From Acidobacteriota bacterium (GTDB taxonomy: Bacteria; Acidobacteriota; Thermoanaerobaculia; Multivoradales; J023): a stretch of DNA of 41,385 bases. The notes beneath the pieces were generated by a model. That model had not been told where the DNA came from. It saw nothing but the letters and a program-made list of their open reading frames with translations, and ran no database searches. The DNA lies in assembly GCA_029263355.1 (NCBI GenBank), contig JAJCXQ010000194.1, positions 1 to 41,385 of the forward strand, in the 5' to 3' direction. This document shows positions 8,086 through 17,869 of the stretch, piece by piece. Every line of letters starts with the position of its first letter. Within the stretch, counting starts at the first letter, position 1. The position numbers and the translations under genes are program-made.

Positions 8086-9792
8086 TCAGGTCTCGAGGAA
8101 GGCGCGAAGTCGGGTCGCTCGGCTCGGATGTCGCAGTTTGCGGAGCGCCTTCGATTCGATCTGGCGGATCCGCTCGCGGGTGACATTGAACGAACGGCCC
8201 ACTTCCTCGAGAGTATGTTCTGAGCCTTCGCCGACGCCGAAGCGCATGCGCAGCACGAGCTCTTCACGCGGCGTCAAGCTCTTCAAGACGTGGCCGGTCG
8301 AATCCCGCAGATTCGAGTCGACGACCGATTCGATCGGCGAAGTTGCGTTCTTGTCTTCAATGAAGTCGCCGAGGTGGGAGTCTTCCTCTTCACCGATCGG
8401 AGTTTCCAGTGAGATGGGCTCCTGAGCGATCTTCATGATCTTCCGCACCTTTGAGGCCGACAGATCCATCCGTTGGCCAATCTCCTGCGCGGTGGGTTCA
8501 CGGCCGAGCTCTTGGACCAGGGATCGACTGGTGCGAGTCAGCTTGTTGATGGTCTCGATCATGTGCACCGGGATACGAATGGTGCGAGCTTGATCCGCGA
8601 TCGCGCGGGTGATGGCTTGGCGGATCCACCACGTGGCATAGGTGGAGAACTTGTATCCACGGCGATACTCGAACTTCTCGACCGCCTTCATCAGGCCAAT
8701 GTTGCCCTCTTGGATGAGGTCGAGAAACTGTAGACCACGATTGGTGTACTTCTTGGCGATCGAGACCACGAGTCGCAAATTGGCGACGATCAACTCGGCT
8801 TTGGCGCGTTCGCACGCAGCTTCACCTCGCCGGATCTTGCTGATCGTCTTGGTGACGTCTTCGTAGGTGGTGCCGTAGCGCTGAGCTAGCTCGTCCAGTT
8901 TGGATTGGTACTTCTCGATCCGACGCCCCTGAAGTGACCGTAGCTCTTCGTTGGTTTCGCGGGTGTAAGCTTTCTTGGCTCGTCGCAAGTCGTTGCGCAG
9001 CCGAGAGAATTCGCGATGAATATCCCGCAGTAGAGCGACCAAGGCGTTGCGGGTTTGAGCGTTGAAATCGATCGAACGAATAGCCTTGGCAATTTTCGCC
9101 AGCAGGCGATCGATCTCGCGATCTCGTTCCTGATACTTCGGATCCTTCTTGTCGACGCCCTTCTGCATCCCCCGGAGCTCGCGGATCGATTGATCCTGCT
9201 CGCTGATCCGCCGGAAGGTCGTGAGGTTGGCTTCGATTCGTTTGCTCGACTTTGCGTCGAGGGTTTCGGCTGGCTCGCCTGCGATCAGTCCCTGTAGGAC
9301 TCGCTTGTCCTTTTGGGCGGTTTCGTTGAGCCGCAGTAGTTCCTGAAGAACCAGGGGATTGGAGCAAAGAGCCTCGTAGATCATCCACTCACCATTCTCG
9401 ATACGCTGGGCGATCTCGACTTCACCCTCGCGATCCAGCAGTGGCACGGTGCCCATCTCTCGCAGGTACATTCGAACGGGGTCGTTGGTTTTTTCTTGCT
9501 CGGTGAGGACGAACTCTGGAGTGCCCTCTCCGTCTTTCTTGTCGAAGTCGCCCACCGGGATGGCTTCGTCGCCTCGATTCTGATGGCGGTCCGGGCGAGC
9601 TACTACGAAGATATCGAGATCGCTCAGGCGTTGGTGTACGGCCGCGATCTCCTCTGCATGGCTGACGACCTCCACAGGGAGCATCTCGTAAATCTCGTCG
9701 TGGAGCAGATACTTCTTGTCCTGCCCAAGCTCGAGGAGCTGCTTGACGGAGCTGTATTTCTCCTCGATCGTTTTGACTTTCGAGATCGACAA
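8086..9792 (-). CDS. rpoD: RNA polymerase primary sigma factor (sigma-70)
   Basis: [86 protein letters not shown], and [33 protein letters not shown]. Confidence 0.98.
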   Translation of the reverse strand: MSISKVKTIEEKYSSVKQLLELGQDKKYLLHDEIYEMLPVEVVSHAEEIAAVHQRLSDLDIFVVARPDRHQNRGDEAIPVGDFDKKDGEGTPEFVLTEQEKTNDPVRMYLREMGTVPLLDREGEVEIAQRIENGEWMIYEALCSNPLVLQELLRLNETAQKDKRVLQGLIAGEPAETLDAKSSKRIEANLTTFRRISEQDQSIRELRGMQKGVDKKDPKYQERDREIDRLLAKIAKAIRSIDFNAQTRNALVALLRDIHREFSRLRNDLRRAKKAYTRETNEELRSLQGRRIEKYQSKLDELAQRYGTTYEDVTKTISKIRRGEAACERAKAELIVANLRLVVSIAKKYTNRGLQFLDLIQEGNIGLMKAVEKFEYRRGYKFSTYATWWIRQAITRAIADQARTIRIPVHMIETINKLTRTSRSLVQELGREPTAQEIGQRMDLSASKVRKIMKIAQEPISLETPIGEEEDSHLGDFIEDKNATSPIESVVDSNLRDSTGHVLKSLTPREELVLRMRFGVGEGSEHTLEEVGRSFNVTRERIRQIESKALRKLRHPSRATRLRAFLET

Positions 9793-9825
9793 ATCGTTAC
9801 CTGCCTTCCTTACGTGCGATATCGG

Positions 9826-11592
9826 TCACCATACTTTTCCGGTCATGCTGGGGTGCAGGGTACGGCTCAAGGCCTTCTTCTCTTCGAGCAGCTGGGTCAG
9901 GAGTTCATCGTCACCCTGTTGTTGGGCTTGTCGTATCTGCCGCATTAGCTCGGCTTGATGCTGTTTGCGCCAGCGGTGTAGGAGTTTTCCGAGAGTGTCG
10001 GAAACGCCTTCTTCCCCGGAGTCGGATTCTTCTAGCAGAAGGCGCGCTGCACGGTCAATAGCGTTGCCCTCGTCGCTCAACTTGGCGATGACCTCGGCTC
10101 CAGTTGGAGCTTGGCGATTTCCGCCAATATAGAGATCGCAAAACGCAGCGTAAATATTCCGGCATTCGGGATCAAAGAAGACTTCGCTAGGAGGTAGCTC
10201 GTTGGGATGTGGCGTCTCTGCGTCCTCTTGCATCAGCAGAACAAGTGCTTTCTCTTCCTCCGTACGAACATCCGGCCGAGAGTTCTCGGTTGGTTGTTCG
10301 ATGCTCTTGAAGTAGAGCCTGGCCCCGCGCGGGCCACGTAAAGCGCCTTCCGGCACGCCAAGGTGCTCCGCTGCACGGCGTTGATAGGCCTCCCGTGCGA
10401 CCTCGTTGCGTACTCCGCCAAGAAGTTCGGCAATGGTCCCTGCAGCTCGCGCTTGCAACACCGGAGTACGCTCCGAGGCTGGTGGGATTTGACGTTGGAT
10501 TTCGAGCCAAACCGCATCCTCCGCGTTGGCGATGAGCTCTTGAACCGCCTCGTTGCCTGCCTCGAGGCGCCAGGAATCTGGATCGTGTCCGGAGGGAAAG
10601 AGGGCTCGCCGCACCGCCAGGCCGGCAGCGAGAAGGATCGGTAGGGCGCGTCGGCACGCCTTCTCGCCCGCAGCATCGCCATCATAGGCGAGAATGATTT
10701 CGTCGCTATACCGCGCCAGTAGCCGCGCCTGGTCTTCAGTCAGCGCTGTGCCCATACCTGCAACGGCCCAATCAACACCGCTCGCAGCAGCCCCTAAGAC
10801 ATCGAAAAAACCTTCGACGAGAACTGCTTTGCCGTTGTCCCTGAGGGCTCGCTTCGCTTGATGAAAGCCATAGAGCAGACTCCCTTTGTGAAATTGCTCG
10901 GTTTCGCTGGTGTTGACGTACTTGGCCCGGTCGTCCGCCAGGGTGCGTCCGCCGAAACCCACCAGGCGACCTGCAGGATTGTGGATCGGGAACATCAGGC
11001 GTTGGCGGAAGCGGTCGTAGGGCTCACCGCTCTTCTGACTGCGCCCTACCAGTCCTGCGGCGATCAAGTCGTCGAGAGGGAGTCGGCTGCCGAGAGCTCG
11101 CAGCAGGTTGTCCCAGCCCTCCGGCGCATAACCGAGACCGTAGATTTGCCGCAGCTCTGGAGTGATCTTGCGCTGATCAAGATAGCTGCGAGCCAGGTTG
11201 CTAGTTTCCAGTCGTTCTTGAAAGAAGATCGCAGCAGCTTCGAGGGCTGCGGTGAGATGTTTTGTCGGCGCTGCCCGCTGGCCAGTCTGCGAGGTGGGTA
11301 AGGGGATGCCGTAGCGTTGCGCCAGGGCCTCGATAGCTGCAGGGAAATCATCTCCGGCGTGCTCCATGAAGAGCTTGATGGTGTCGCCTCCGGCGCCGCA
11401 TCCGAAGCAGTAGAACAGTCCTTGATCAGGATCGACGCTGAACGAAGGGGTCTTCTCTTTATGGAAAGGGCAGAGACCCTCGTAACGTTTGCCTTTTCTG
11501 GTCAAACGCGTCATGCCACCGGCGACGTCAACGATGTCCGAGGCATCGCGAACTGCCTGAACCAGCTCGGGAGTGATGTGGGTCGAATTCAC
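9826..11592 (-). CDS. dnaG: DNA primase
   Basis: CHC2 zinc finger GLCPFHKEKTPSFSVDPDQGLFYCFGCGAGGD and Toprim region; GTG start (VNSTHITPELVQAV) chosen over the longer ORF. Confidence 0.95.
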   Translation of the reverse strand: MNSTHITPELVQAVRDASDIVDVAGGMTRLTRKGKRYEGLCPFHKEKTPSFSVDPDQGLFYCFGCGAGGDTIKLFMEHAGDDFPAAIEALAQRYGIPLPTSQTGQRAAPTKHLTAALEAAAIFFQERLETSNLARSYLDQRKITPELRQIYGLGYAPEGWDNLLRALGSRLPLDDLIAAGLVGRSQKSGEPYDRFRQRLMFPIHNPAGRLVGFGGRTLADDRAKYVNTSETEQFHKGSLLYGFHQAKRALRDNGKAVLVEGFFDVLGAAASGVDWAVAGMGTALTEDQARLLARYSDEIILAYDGDAAGEKACRRALPILLAAGLAVRRALFPSGHDPDSWRLEAGNEAVQELIANAEDAVWLEIQRQIPPASERTPVLQARAAGTIAELLGGVRNEVAREAYQRRAAEHLGVPEGALRGPRGARLYFKSIEQPTENSRPDVRTEEEKALVLLMQEDAETPHPNELPPSEVFFDPECRNIYAAFCDLYIGGNRQAPTGAEVIAKLSDEGNAIDRAARLLLEESDSGEEGVSDTLGKLLHRWRKQHQAELMRQIRQAQQQGDDELLTQLLEEKKALSRTLHPSMTGKVW

Positions 11593-11674
11593 GAGTCTGG
11601 GTCGTCTTGCGAAGGAAGTTTGCCGGGAAGGGATCTTTGGCGCATGGTGTGGGCTCGAGGCTTCAGATAAAACC

Positions 11675-14086
11675 TCAGGATTCTCGAAAAACGGCGATCG
11701 TCGCTCCGTCGCCCCCTTCCTCGGCGCGACCCGGACGCTGCGTCGCCAGCGACGGATGGTTACGTAGGTGCTTGCGTACCGCTTCGCGCAGTCGGCCGCT
11801 GCCGTGACCGTGAATGATACGCACTGAAGGTAAGGATGCGAGCAGCGCTCGATCAATGAATCGGTCGAGACGCAACAAGGCCGGCTCGACTCGTTCGCCG
11901 ATCAACTTGAGCTCGCTCGGCGCCTCTTCCACAGCCTGCCTCGACGCCAACGCGCGAAGTGTTGCAGGCCGGGATGCACGTCGTTGAGGTCGCGTTGGTT
12001 CGGTAGCCGCCACCAGATCCTGTTCCTGGCAATGGAAGGCTTTGCCTGCGACCTCGACCCGGGCGCGCCCGCGGTCGAGTTTTTCCAGGGTTCCTTGCCA
12101 GCCGAGGCGCCGATGCTTCACTTGTCCGCCGACGACAATCGATGTCGACTCGTCGTTCGTCGCCTCATCGTCGAAAACCGGCGCCGAGCTGAACAGTCGT
12201 TCCGTCGCTTCGTTGGCCAAATTTCGTCTTCGACCGCCTTCGAGCTCGGTCCGGATGCGCTCGACCTCGGTGGCCAACAGACGTCGGGTTTCGTCTTGAA
12301 AAGACTCCAGCTGCCGCTTGAGTGTCTTGTTGATGTCCTTGCGTTCTTCGGCCAGAGCTGCTTCCTGGGTTGCAACACGTTGCCGCAGCTTGGCGGCGTC
12401 TTCCAGCTCGGTCTCGACTTCGCGCTGCCTTTCAGCGAGCTCTTGCCGTGCCTGCTCGACCTCGGCCAGTAGCCGACGCAGGTCGCGGTGCTCTGAGCCC
12501 AAGAGGGCATCGGCGCGCTCGATCCAGGATCGAGGCAAGCCTAGACGCTGGGCCAACGCCAACGCCTCGCTACCGCCTGGCGGACCAGGAAGCAACCGAT
12601 AAGTGGGCTGGCCGGTATCACTGTCGAATTGCATCGCGGCGCAAAAAGCGCCACCGGTCTCGAGGGCTGCTGCTGCCAGCTGGCTGAGGTGGGTGGTGAC
12701 CAAAACCAGGCATTGGCGCTCCACCAGGCCTTCGAGCAGTGCCGTCGCCAGGGCAGCTCCCTCTTCGGGATCGGTGCCGGAGCCGAGCTCGTCGAGAAGG
12801 ATCAGGGCGTTGGGTCCCGCGACCTGCCACGCTTCTTTCAGCCGCAAGAGGCGGCCGCTGAAGGTCGAGCGGTCAGCCATTAGATCCTGTTCATCGCCGA
12901 CGGTGGCCACGATACTTTGGAAAAATGGCAACCGGCTAGCTTTTGCGGCGGGCACCGGAAGACCGCACATGTGGGCCAGGGCCAGTAGTCCAACGGTTTT
13001 GAGCGCGACGGTCTTGCCTCCGGCATTGGGGCCAGTGATGACCAAGGCTCGTTTCTCGGCGCTGAACTCGAGATCGAGGGGCACAATTGGAGCGCTGTGT
13101 CCTGGCTGATCCAATGCCTCCCGGCGCAGCTCGGCGAGATCGGGATCGAGCAGCGGATGACGTGCGCCGATGAGCTTGAGCTCATGCCGGGGAGCGAGCT
13201 CGACCAAGTGACCGCCGCTCGCTTCAGCGAACCGACCGGCGGCCTGCAGAGCATCGAGTTCGCCGACGATCTTCGCCTGCGCTTCAACCGTAGGCAGTTC
13301 GTCGATCAGGCGCTGAATCAGCTCTGCCAGGATGCGCCTTCTCTCGGCGGCCTCTTCATCAGAGGCCTGCTGCAACTGGTTGTTGTCTTCTACTGCCTCT
13401 AGAGGCTCGAAATAGTAGCTCTTGCCTCGTCCCGACTGACCATGAAACAGACCAGGTATCCGACCGCGCGAACCCGCCTGAAGCACCAGGACCAGCCTTC
13501 CCCCGCGCATCGGAATCGTTTCTTCACGCAGGTCATCGCGGTGCTGTTCTGCCAGATCACCAAGCTGCTGATAAATCCGTTGTCTTACCCGGCGTACCTT
13601 GCCTCGCAGCTCGGCAAGGCGTGGGGAGGCGGTCTCGCGGATTTCGCCTCGAGAGTCCAGGGTCTTGCGTAGTGCCTGCTCGAGGTCGTCACACCGCGGC
13701 AGGTTGGCGATCAGCTCAGTGAGTCCAAGGCACGGCGGGTCGGTGTCAGTGATCCGTTTGATGGCTTGCGATGCGACGGCGAGAAGCTTGCCGACGTTGA
13801 CCAGATCACGGCCTGTGAGTTGATGCCCGCCGTCTGCAATTGCCGCCAGCTGGGGCTCGAAAGCCCGTTCACAATAAGGCACCAGCGGCTGGGCCGCGGC
13901 CAGCCGTCGAACATCTTCGTAACGTCGCCGGTGATTCTCCAACTCCGCTTCGACGGCGAATGGGCTCAAAGCCTCGAGTTGTCGCCGACCGAGATCAGAG
14001 GCCGTATGGTGAGCCACAAGCCGCAGGAGGCTGGATAGCTCTAGCGCCTGTTCGGTAGCTCTGGAGACCGCAGGGGTATCGCTCAT
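11675..14086 (-). CDS. mutS2: MutS2 family protein with C-terminal Smr domain
   Basis: Walker A ITGPNAGGKTVALKTVGLLALA, LILLDELGSGTDPEEGAALA, and C-terminal VRIIHGHGSGRLREAVRKHL. Confidence 0.95.
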   Translation of the reverse strand: MSDTPAVSRATEQALELSSLLRLVAHHTASDLGRRQLEALSPFAVEAELENHRRRYEDVRRLAAAQPLVPYCERAFEPQLAAIADGGHQLTGRDLVNVGKLLAVASQAIKRITDTDPPCLGLTELIANLPRCDDLEQALRKTLDSRGEIRETASPRLAELRGKVRRVRQRIYQQLGDLAEQHRDDLREETIPMRGGRLVLVLQAGSRGRIPGLFHGQSGRGKSYYFEPLEAVEDNNQLQQASDEEAAERRRILAELIQRLIDELPTVEAQAKIVGELDALQAAGRFAEASGGHLVELAPRHELKLIGARHPLLDPDLAELRREALDQPGHSAPIVPLDLEFSAEKRALVITGPNAGGKTVALKTVGLLALAHMCGLPVPAAKASRLPFFQSIVATVGDEQDLMADRSTFSGRLLRLKEAWQVAGPNALILLDELGSGTDPEEGAALATALLEGLVERQCLVLVTTHLSQLAAAALETGGAFCAAMQFDSDTGQPTYRLLPGPPGGSEALALAQRLGLPRSWIERADALLGSEHRDLRRLLAEVEQARQELAERQREVETELEDAAKLRQRVATQEAALAEERKDINKTLKRQLESFQDETRRLLATEVERIRTELEGGRRRNLANEATERLFSSAPVFDDEATNDESTSIVVGGQVKHRRLGWQGTLEKLDRGRARVEVAGKAFHCQEQDLVAATEPTRPQRRASRPATLRALASRQAVEEAPSELKLIGERVEPALLRLDRFIDRALLASLPSVRIIHGHGSGRLREAVRKHLRNHPSLATQRPGRAEEGGDGATIAVFRES

Positions 14087-14119
14087 CGAGAAACGGCTCC
14101 GTCAGCCGGGCTGACAACG

Positions 14120-14149
14120 AAAAACGGGAGCGAGGAAACCCCACTCCCG
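14120..14149 (-). terminator. Rho-independent terminator/attenuator between rpsU and mutS2
   Basis: Minus strand CGGGAG-TGGGG-TTT-CCTCG-CTCCCG-TTTTT: 11-bp stem (two G-U pairs), 3-nt loop, U-run. Confidence 0.85.
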
Positions 14150-14176
14150 CAATCGTCGCAATCCTGTAGCTGAAGG

Positions 14177-14386
14177 TCAGTTAAGACCTAGCCGGCGCTC
14201 TTCGGCCAGCTTTCGGAGCGCCTTCTTGCGCCCTTGGAGCGCTTTGCGCTTGCGCTTCACACAGGGCTTCTCGAAGTGCTGCCGTTTCTTCAGCTCGGTC
14301 AGGACACCGGCCTTCTCGCACTTCCTCTTGAATCGACGGAGAGCGTTTTCAAAACTCTCTTCGTCTCGTACATGTACTATCGGCAT
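14177..14386 (-). CDS. rpsU: 30S ribosomal protein S21
   Basis: [48 protein letters not shown]. Confidence 0.97.
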   Translation of the reverse strand: MPIVHVRDEESFENALRRFKRKCEKAGVLTELKKRQHFEKPCVKRKRKALQGRKKALRKLAEERRLGLN

Positions 14387-14595
14387 CTAACGCTTCCTTT
14401 TCGCAGGTCATGGTTGTCGTGCGTCTCGGGACACTCTCGGCTGTGTAGCGCGTCTGTGAACACTCTCTGACGTGCGCACTTCACTGTCGATGTGCCCCTG
14501 CGGCTATGCGAGCGAGGATCAGTTTGCCCCACAACCGGGGCCGATTCCCGCTCCGAGCGCCCAGACTGCACAACAGCGGACACTCCAAGCGCCGC

Positions 14596-14625
14596 ATTGT
14601 CTCTCAAGACCTAGGTGTAGGTCAA
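14596..14625 (-). promoter_or_regulatory. candidate sigma-70 promoter for the rpsU-mutS2-dnaG-rpoD run
   Basis: Minus strand TTGACC - 18 nt - GACAAT, with the inverted repeat GACCTA-CACC-TAGGTC overlapping the -35 and spacer. Confidence 0.55.
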
Positions 14626-15431
14626 GGCTCTTCTGCGGCCTTGATGGCGTTGAAGTCGGTCTTGTAGACCTTGAGCTCGCCTTTCTTGGCTTGGAAGAAG
14701 ACGGCGGCTGCGGCACGAGGTTCTTCCTTGGGAAAAAACCAGCCCAAACCGCCGTTGTCGTACTCTCGGACATTGTTGTGCTTGGGGGTTCCCAATAGTG
14801 CGCGGACTTCCTTGCGGGTCATACCCTTTTTGACCTCGGCGAGTCTCTCCTCGGTCATGAAACGAAGTGCCTCGGCTTCGGCCTTGGCCGCCTCGAGCTT
14901 CTCGTTTCCCGGATCGAAGACCAGCGACTGAGTGTAAATGTCGATCGCGCGCTGGTATTCGCCGCCTTTGTCGATGTACTCCTGGGCTAGCACGATGTCC
15001 TCGTCGCTCTTGAAGCTCAGAGCTTGGCGCTGGATGTCGGTGGGTTCGCTATCGACACCGATCTGCTGATCGTTGATGAACTGGATGAGGCGCCCACCGA
15101 AGGCTTCGGAGAGGCCTAGGACCTCTTTTTCCATCACTTTGGCTTGCTCGGCGAGCTCCTCGGCGCTGGGTGGAGCCTCGCCTTCGGCGCCTTCGTCGGT
15201 TGGCGTCGACTCTTCGTTGGGTTGCTCTCCAGCTTCCAAGACCTGCTTTTGGAGCGCAGCCAGCTCTCCCCGTTTGGCGTCGAGATCGACCTTGGCTTGA
15301 GCGATCCAGGCCCACTCCTCGGCGTCCTTGGCCGCCTTGAGTTCTTCCTCGGACACTTGATCGCACGCGAGCGCGAAGAGACAGACGATCAGCAGGCTGA
15401 TGAGAGCGGAGAGAGGTGTTCCTCTGCGCAT
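14622..15431 (-). CDS. lipoprotein with coiled coil and BamE/SmpA-like C-terminal segment
   Basis: Lipobox LFALAC; C-terminal 'LAEVKKGMTRKEVRALLGTPKHNNVREYDNGGLGWFF' resembles BamE/SmpA-type folds. Confidence 0.65.
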   Translation of the reverse strand: MRRGTPLSALISLLIVCLFALACDQVSEEELKAAKDAEEWAWIAQAKVDLDAKRGELAALQKQVLEAGEQPNEESTPTDEGAEGEAPPSAEELAEQAKVMEKEVLGLSEAFGGRLIQFINDQQIGVDSEPTDIQRQALSFKSDEDIVLAQEYIDKGGEYQRAIDIYTQSLVFDPGNEKLEAAKAEAEALRFMTEERLAEVKKGMTRKEVRALLGTPKHNNVREYDNGGLGWFFPKEEPRAAAAVFFQAKKGELKVYKTDFNAIKAAEEP

Positions 15432-15679
15432 CGGCTTTTTCCTCCATTGAGACGGGCTGGAATGTGGCGCAAAAAGCTATCACAGCGATTCTTGCGCCAC
15501 AACCGAGGCGCGGTCGGTTCCGGGCTCCCCTGGACTCGGCTAAATGCCCGTCCGTCAAGGGTTTTGGGGGGCTGTTTTCTTGACATGATGGGGCGCTTGA
15601 AAGAGAATCGTTTTCTTGTGTATTGGCAGGTTGACGCGTCTGAAACGAGATAGTCAGGGTCTCTCGAAGGAGCACTGAG

Positions 15680-17869
15680 ATGTCGGATTCGCTGGAAGTG
15701 TCGCACTCGACCGGAGCGCACCAGGGCGGGCCAGGGTGGCTCAAGCGGTTGGAGCAAGTGGATCGCCACGTCGCTTCAGCGGTCGAAAACGTGGTGCGGG
15801 ATCTGCAGGATCTCGCGGTGGCGGCAGAAGAGGGGGCGGCGACTCAGTTGCTCGCTGCGACGGCTCGTGTAGATGGCGAGAAGACGCAGAGCGGTATCTT
15901 GCTGGCACTACTCGAAGAAGGCTGTCGATTCGCTTCGCGGACCGCGTTTTTCCTCACCCGGCCGGGTGAAGTCCGCGGCTGGGCAGGTCGTGGCTTCGGT
16001 GATGGGGTTGCGCTAGAGAATTTACAATTTGACTTCGAAGAAGAAGGGGTTTGGGCGCGGTTGGCGCAGGCCTCTGGCGTATTGTCGCTCGACCGTGAAG
16101 ACTGTGCCGCGGTGGTTGGGCAGCTCGAGGTCGCCGCTGGCGGTCACGGGATCCTGATCCCTTTTATTCTGCGCGGACAACTGGGCGGTGTGCTCTATGC
16201 CGACCGTCTCGAAGGTGAAGGCTCCCCGGGGCATGCGAGCCTTCAGCTGTTGACTCACACAGCCGCTCAGGCGATCGAGACCGCGGCGGTTAGAGGTCGT
16301 GGGATTTCACCGACGCTACGGTCCGCTGGCGACGAAGACGCAGGGGCTGTCGCCCTATGGCAGCCGCCAGAGATCGACACGGCTTCCGAGAAGTCGCCGG
16401 CAGACGAAACCGTTGTTGGCGCCGCCGTCGGCTTGGCAGCGGCAGCGGTGGCTGCGGTTGTGACGGAAGACTCTGTGGCGACGGAAGACCCTGTGGCGAC
16501 GGAAGACCCTGAAGCGACAGAAGACGCCGTCGAGGCTACCGCGACAGAAGATGCCGTCGAGGCTACAGAATCTGTTGAGTTGGAGTCTGTCGATTCCGGT
16601 GCCGAGGTCGCATCGATCACAGAAGTGGTCGATGAGGTTGACGAGTCCGTCGCAGAAGATATTGAAGAAGCCGTTGATGAAGAGGAATTCGTCGCGGAAG
16701 AAACAGAAGACACCTCTGCCTTCGCAGCCATGGACGAAGTGGCCGAAGAGGTCGATTCCGTCGAGGTGGCTGCTGAAGCGCTCGTCGCGGACGACGTTAT
16801 CGCGGACGACCGCGCTGGCGTCGATTTTGAGATGGTTTCGGTTCCCGAGCCCGAAACTCCCGTTGATCTTGGCGCAGAAGACTTTTCCGGTCAGGAACTG
16901 GAGGCAATTGACGACATCTCTGGTGAGTTGGAGCCTGAGCCCGAGCTCGAGGATACGAGCGACCTGTGGGCGACCGATGACGTTGCCAAGAATGAAGGAC
17001 CGGCGGCGGCTGAGACCGCTTTCGAGATAGCTCCGAGTGAAGACGATGCTCCGTCTTTGGAAGCTCCGTCCCTTGAAGAGTCTCCGGTCGCGATGCCGCT
17101 GACGCCAGCCGTCGGGCAGGAGACAGTGAGGCTCGATATTGCTGCTTTGCAAGGACAGATGCCGACAGACTCTCCGGTTGAGCCGCCCGCAGTCGAGGAA
17201 GACACTGCGAAGCTGCCGCAATGGGAAGTCGAGTCGGTACCGTCAACTACTGAAGTGAAGATCGAGCCGCCAGCGCCAAGTTACGATCTCGAGCCCGAGT
17301 TGGCCGAGCCGGTGACGGAACCTATGGCATCGCCGGACTTTGGTACGTCGAACATGGATGTCAGCGAAGATCCGACGATCATGACGACGCGGGAGAGTTT
17401 GATTCCTGAGCCGCCCGCCATCGAGCCCTCTCCCATGACGGGTGGCTATGTCCCGCCAGCGCCGGCCGAAGTGACCCCGCCTCCGAGTTCGGGATTCGCC
17501 GCGCCACCTCAGAAGCCTGACAGCACAGGTACCACACAGGTTGTGCCGCCGACAGATATTCAAGGGCCAGGATCGGCTTTCGGAGGGGCAGCCCAGAGCA
17601 TCCCCGATGGAGAAGAGGCTCTGCACGAAGAAGCTCGTCGTCTGGCAAGGCTCTTGGTGAGCGAGATCAAACTCTACAACGAAGAGATCATCGAAGAGGG
17701 CCGGCGCGCCGGCAATATCTATGATCGTCTCAAAGACGACATTGATCGATCTCGACAGATGTACGAAGAGCGAATCGATCCTCGTCTGAAAGATAGTGGC
17801 AACGACTACTTTCACCAAGAGCTGGTACAGCGTCTCGCAGGCGGTGACAAGCAGCTACTGGGTTATTGA
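15680..17869 (+). CDS. GAF-like domain protein with long acidic linker and conserved-looking coiled C-terminal module
   Basis: N-terminal GAF-like region (ILLALLEEGCRFASRTAFFLTRPGEVRGWAGRGF...GILIPFILRGQLGGVLYADR), low-complexity E/A/T/V/D middle, C-terminal EEARRLARLLVSEIKLYNEEIIEEGRRAGNIYDRLKDDIDRSRQMYEERI. Confidence 0.7.
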   Translation: MSDSLEVSHSTGAHQGGPGWLKRLEQVDRHVASAVENVVRDLQDLAVAAEEGAATQLLAATARVDGEKTQSGILLALLEEGCRFASRTAFFLTRPGEVRGWAGRGFGDGVALENLQFDFEEEGVWARLAQASGVLSLDREDCAAVVGQLEVAAGGHGILIPFILRGQLGGVLYADRLEGEGSPGHASLQLLTHTAAQAIETAAVRGRGISPTLRSAGDEDAGAVALWQPPEIDTASEKSPADETVVGAAVGLAAAAVAAVVTEDSVATEDPVATEDPEATEDAVEATATEDAVEATESVELESVDSGAEVASITEVVDEVDESVAEDIEEAVDEEEFVAEETEDTSAFAAMDEVAEEVDSVEVAAEALVADDVIADDRAGVDFEMVSVPEPETPVDLGAEDFSGQELEAIDDISGELEPEPELEDTSDLWATDDVAKNEGPAAAETAFEIAPSEDDAPSLEAPSLEESPVAMPLTPAVGQETVRLDIAALQGQMPTDSPVEPPAVEEDTAKLPQWEVESVPSTTEVKIEPPAPSYDLEPELAEPVTEPMASPDFGTSNMDVSEDPTIMTTRESLIPEPPAIEPSPMTGGYVPPAPAEVTPPPSSGFAAPPQKPDSTGTTQVVPPTDIQGPGSAFGGAAQSIPDGEEALHEEARRLARLLVSEIKLYNEEIIEEGRRAGNIYDRLKDDIDRSRQMYEERIDPRLKDSGNDYFHQELVQRLAGGDKQLLGY
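16455..16570 (+). repeat. degenerate 18-bp in-frame repeats encoding (V/A)TED-type units
   Basis: gtgacggaagactct / gtggcgacggaagaccct x2 / gaagcgacagaagacgcc ... Confidence 0.8.

Noticed and set aside
11593-11856. Upstream extension of dnaG to 11856
   Set aside because: Overlaps the mutS2 3' end and precedes the conserved DnaG N-terminus; GTG at 11592 is better.
14387-14621. 6S RNA or other named ncRNA in the rpsU upstream region
   Set aside because: No recognisable 6S consensus or known structure could be established by eye; reported only as a leader with repeats.
16355-17221. 288 aa minus-strand ORF within the acidic-linker gene
   Set aside because: Low-complexity antisense shadow of the repeat region.
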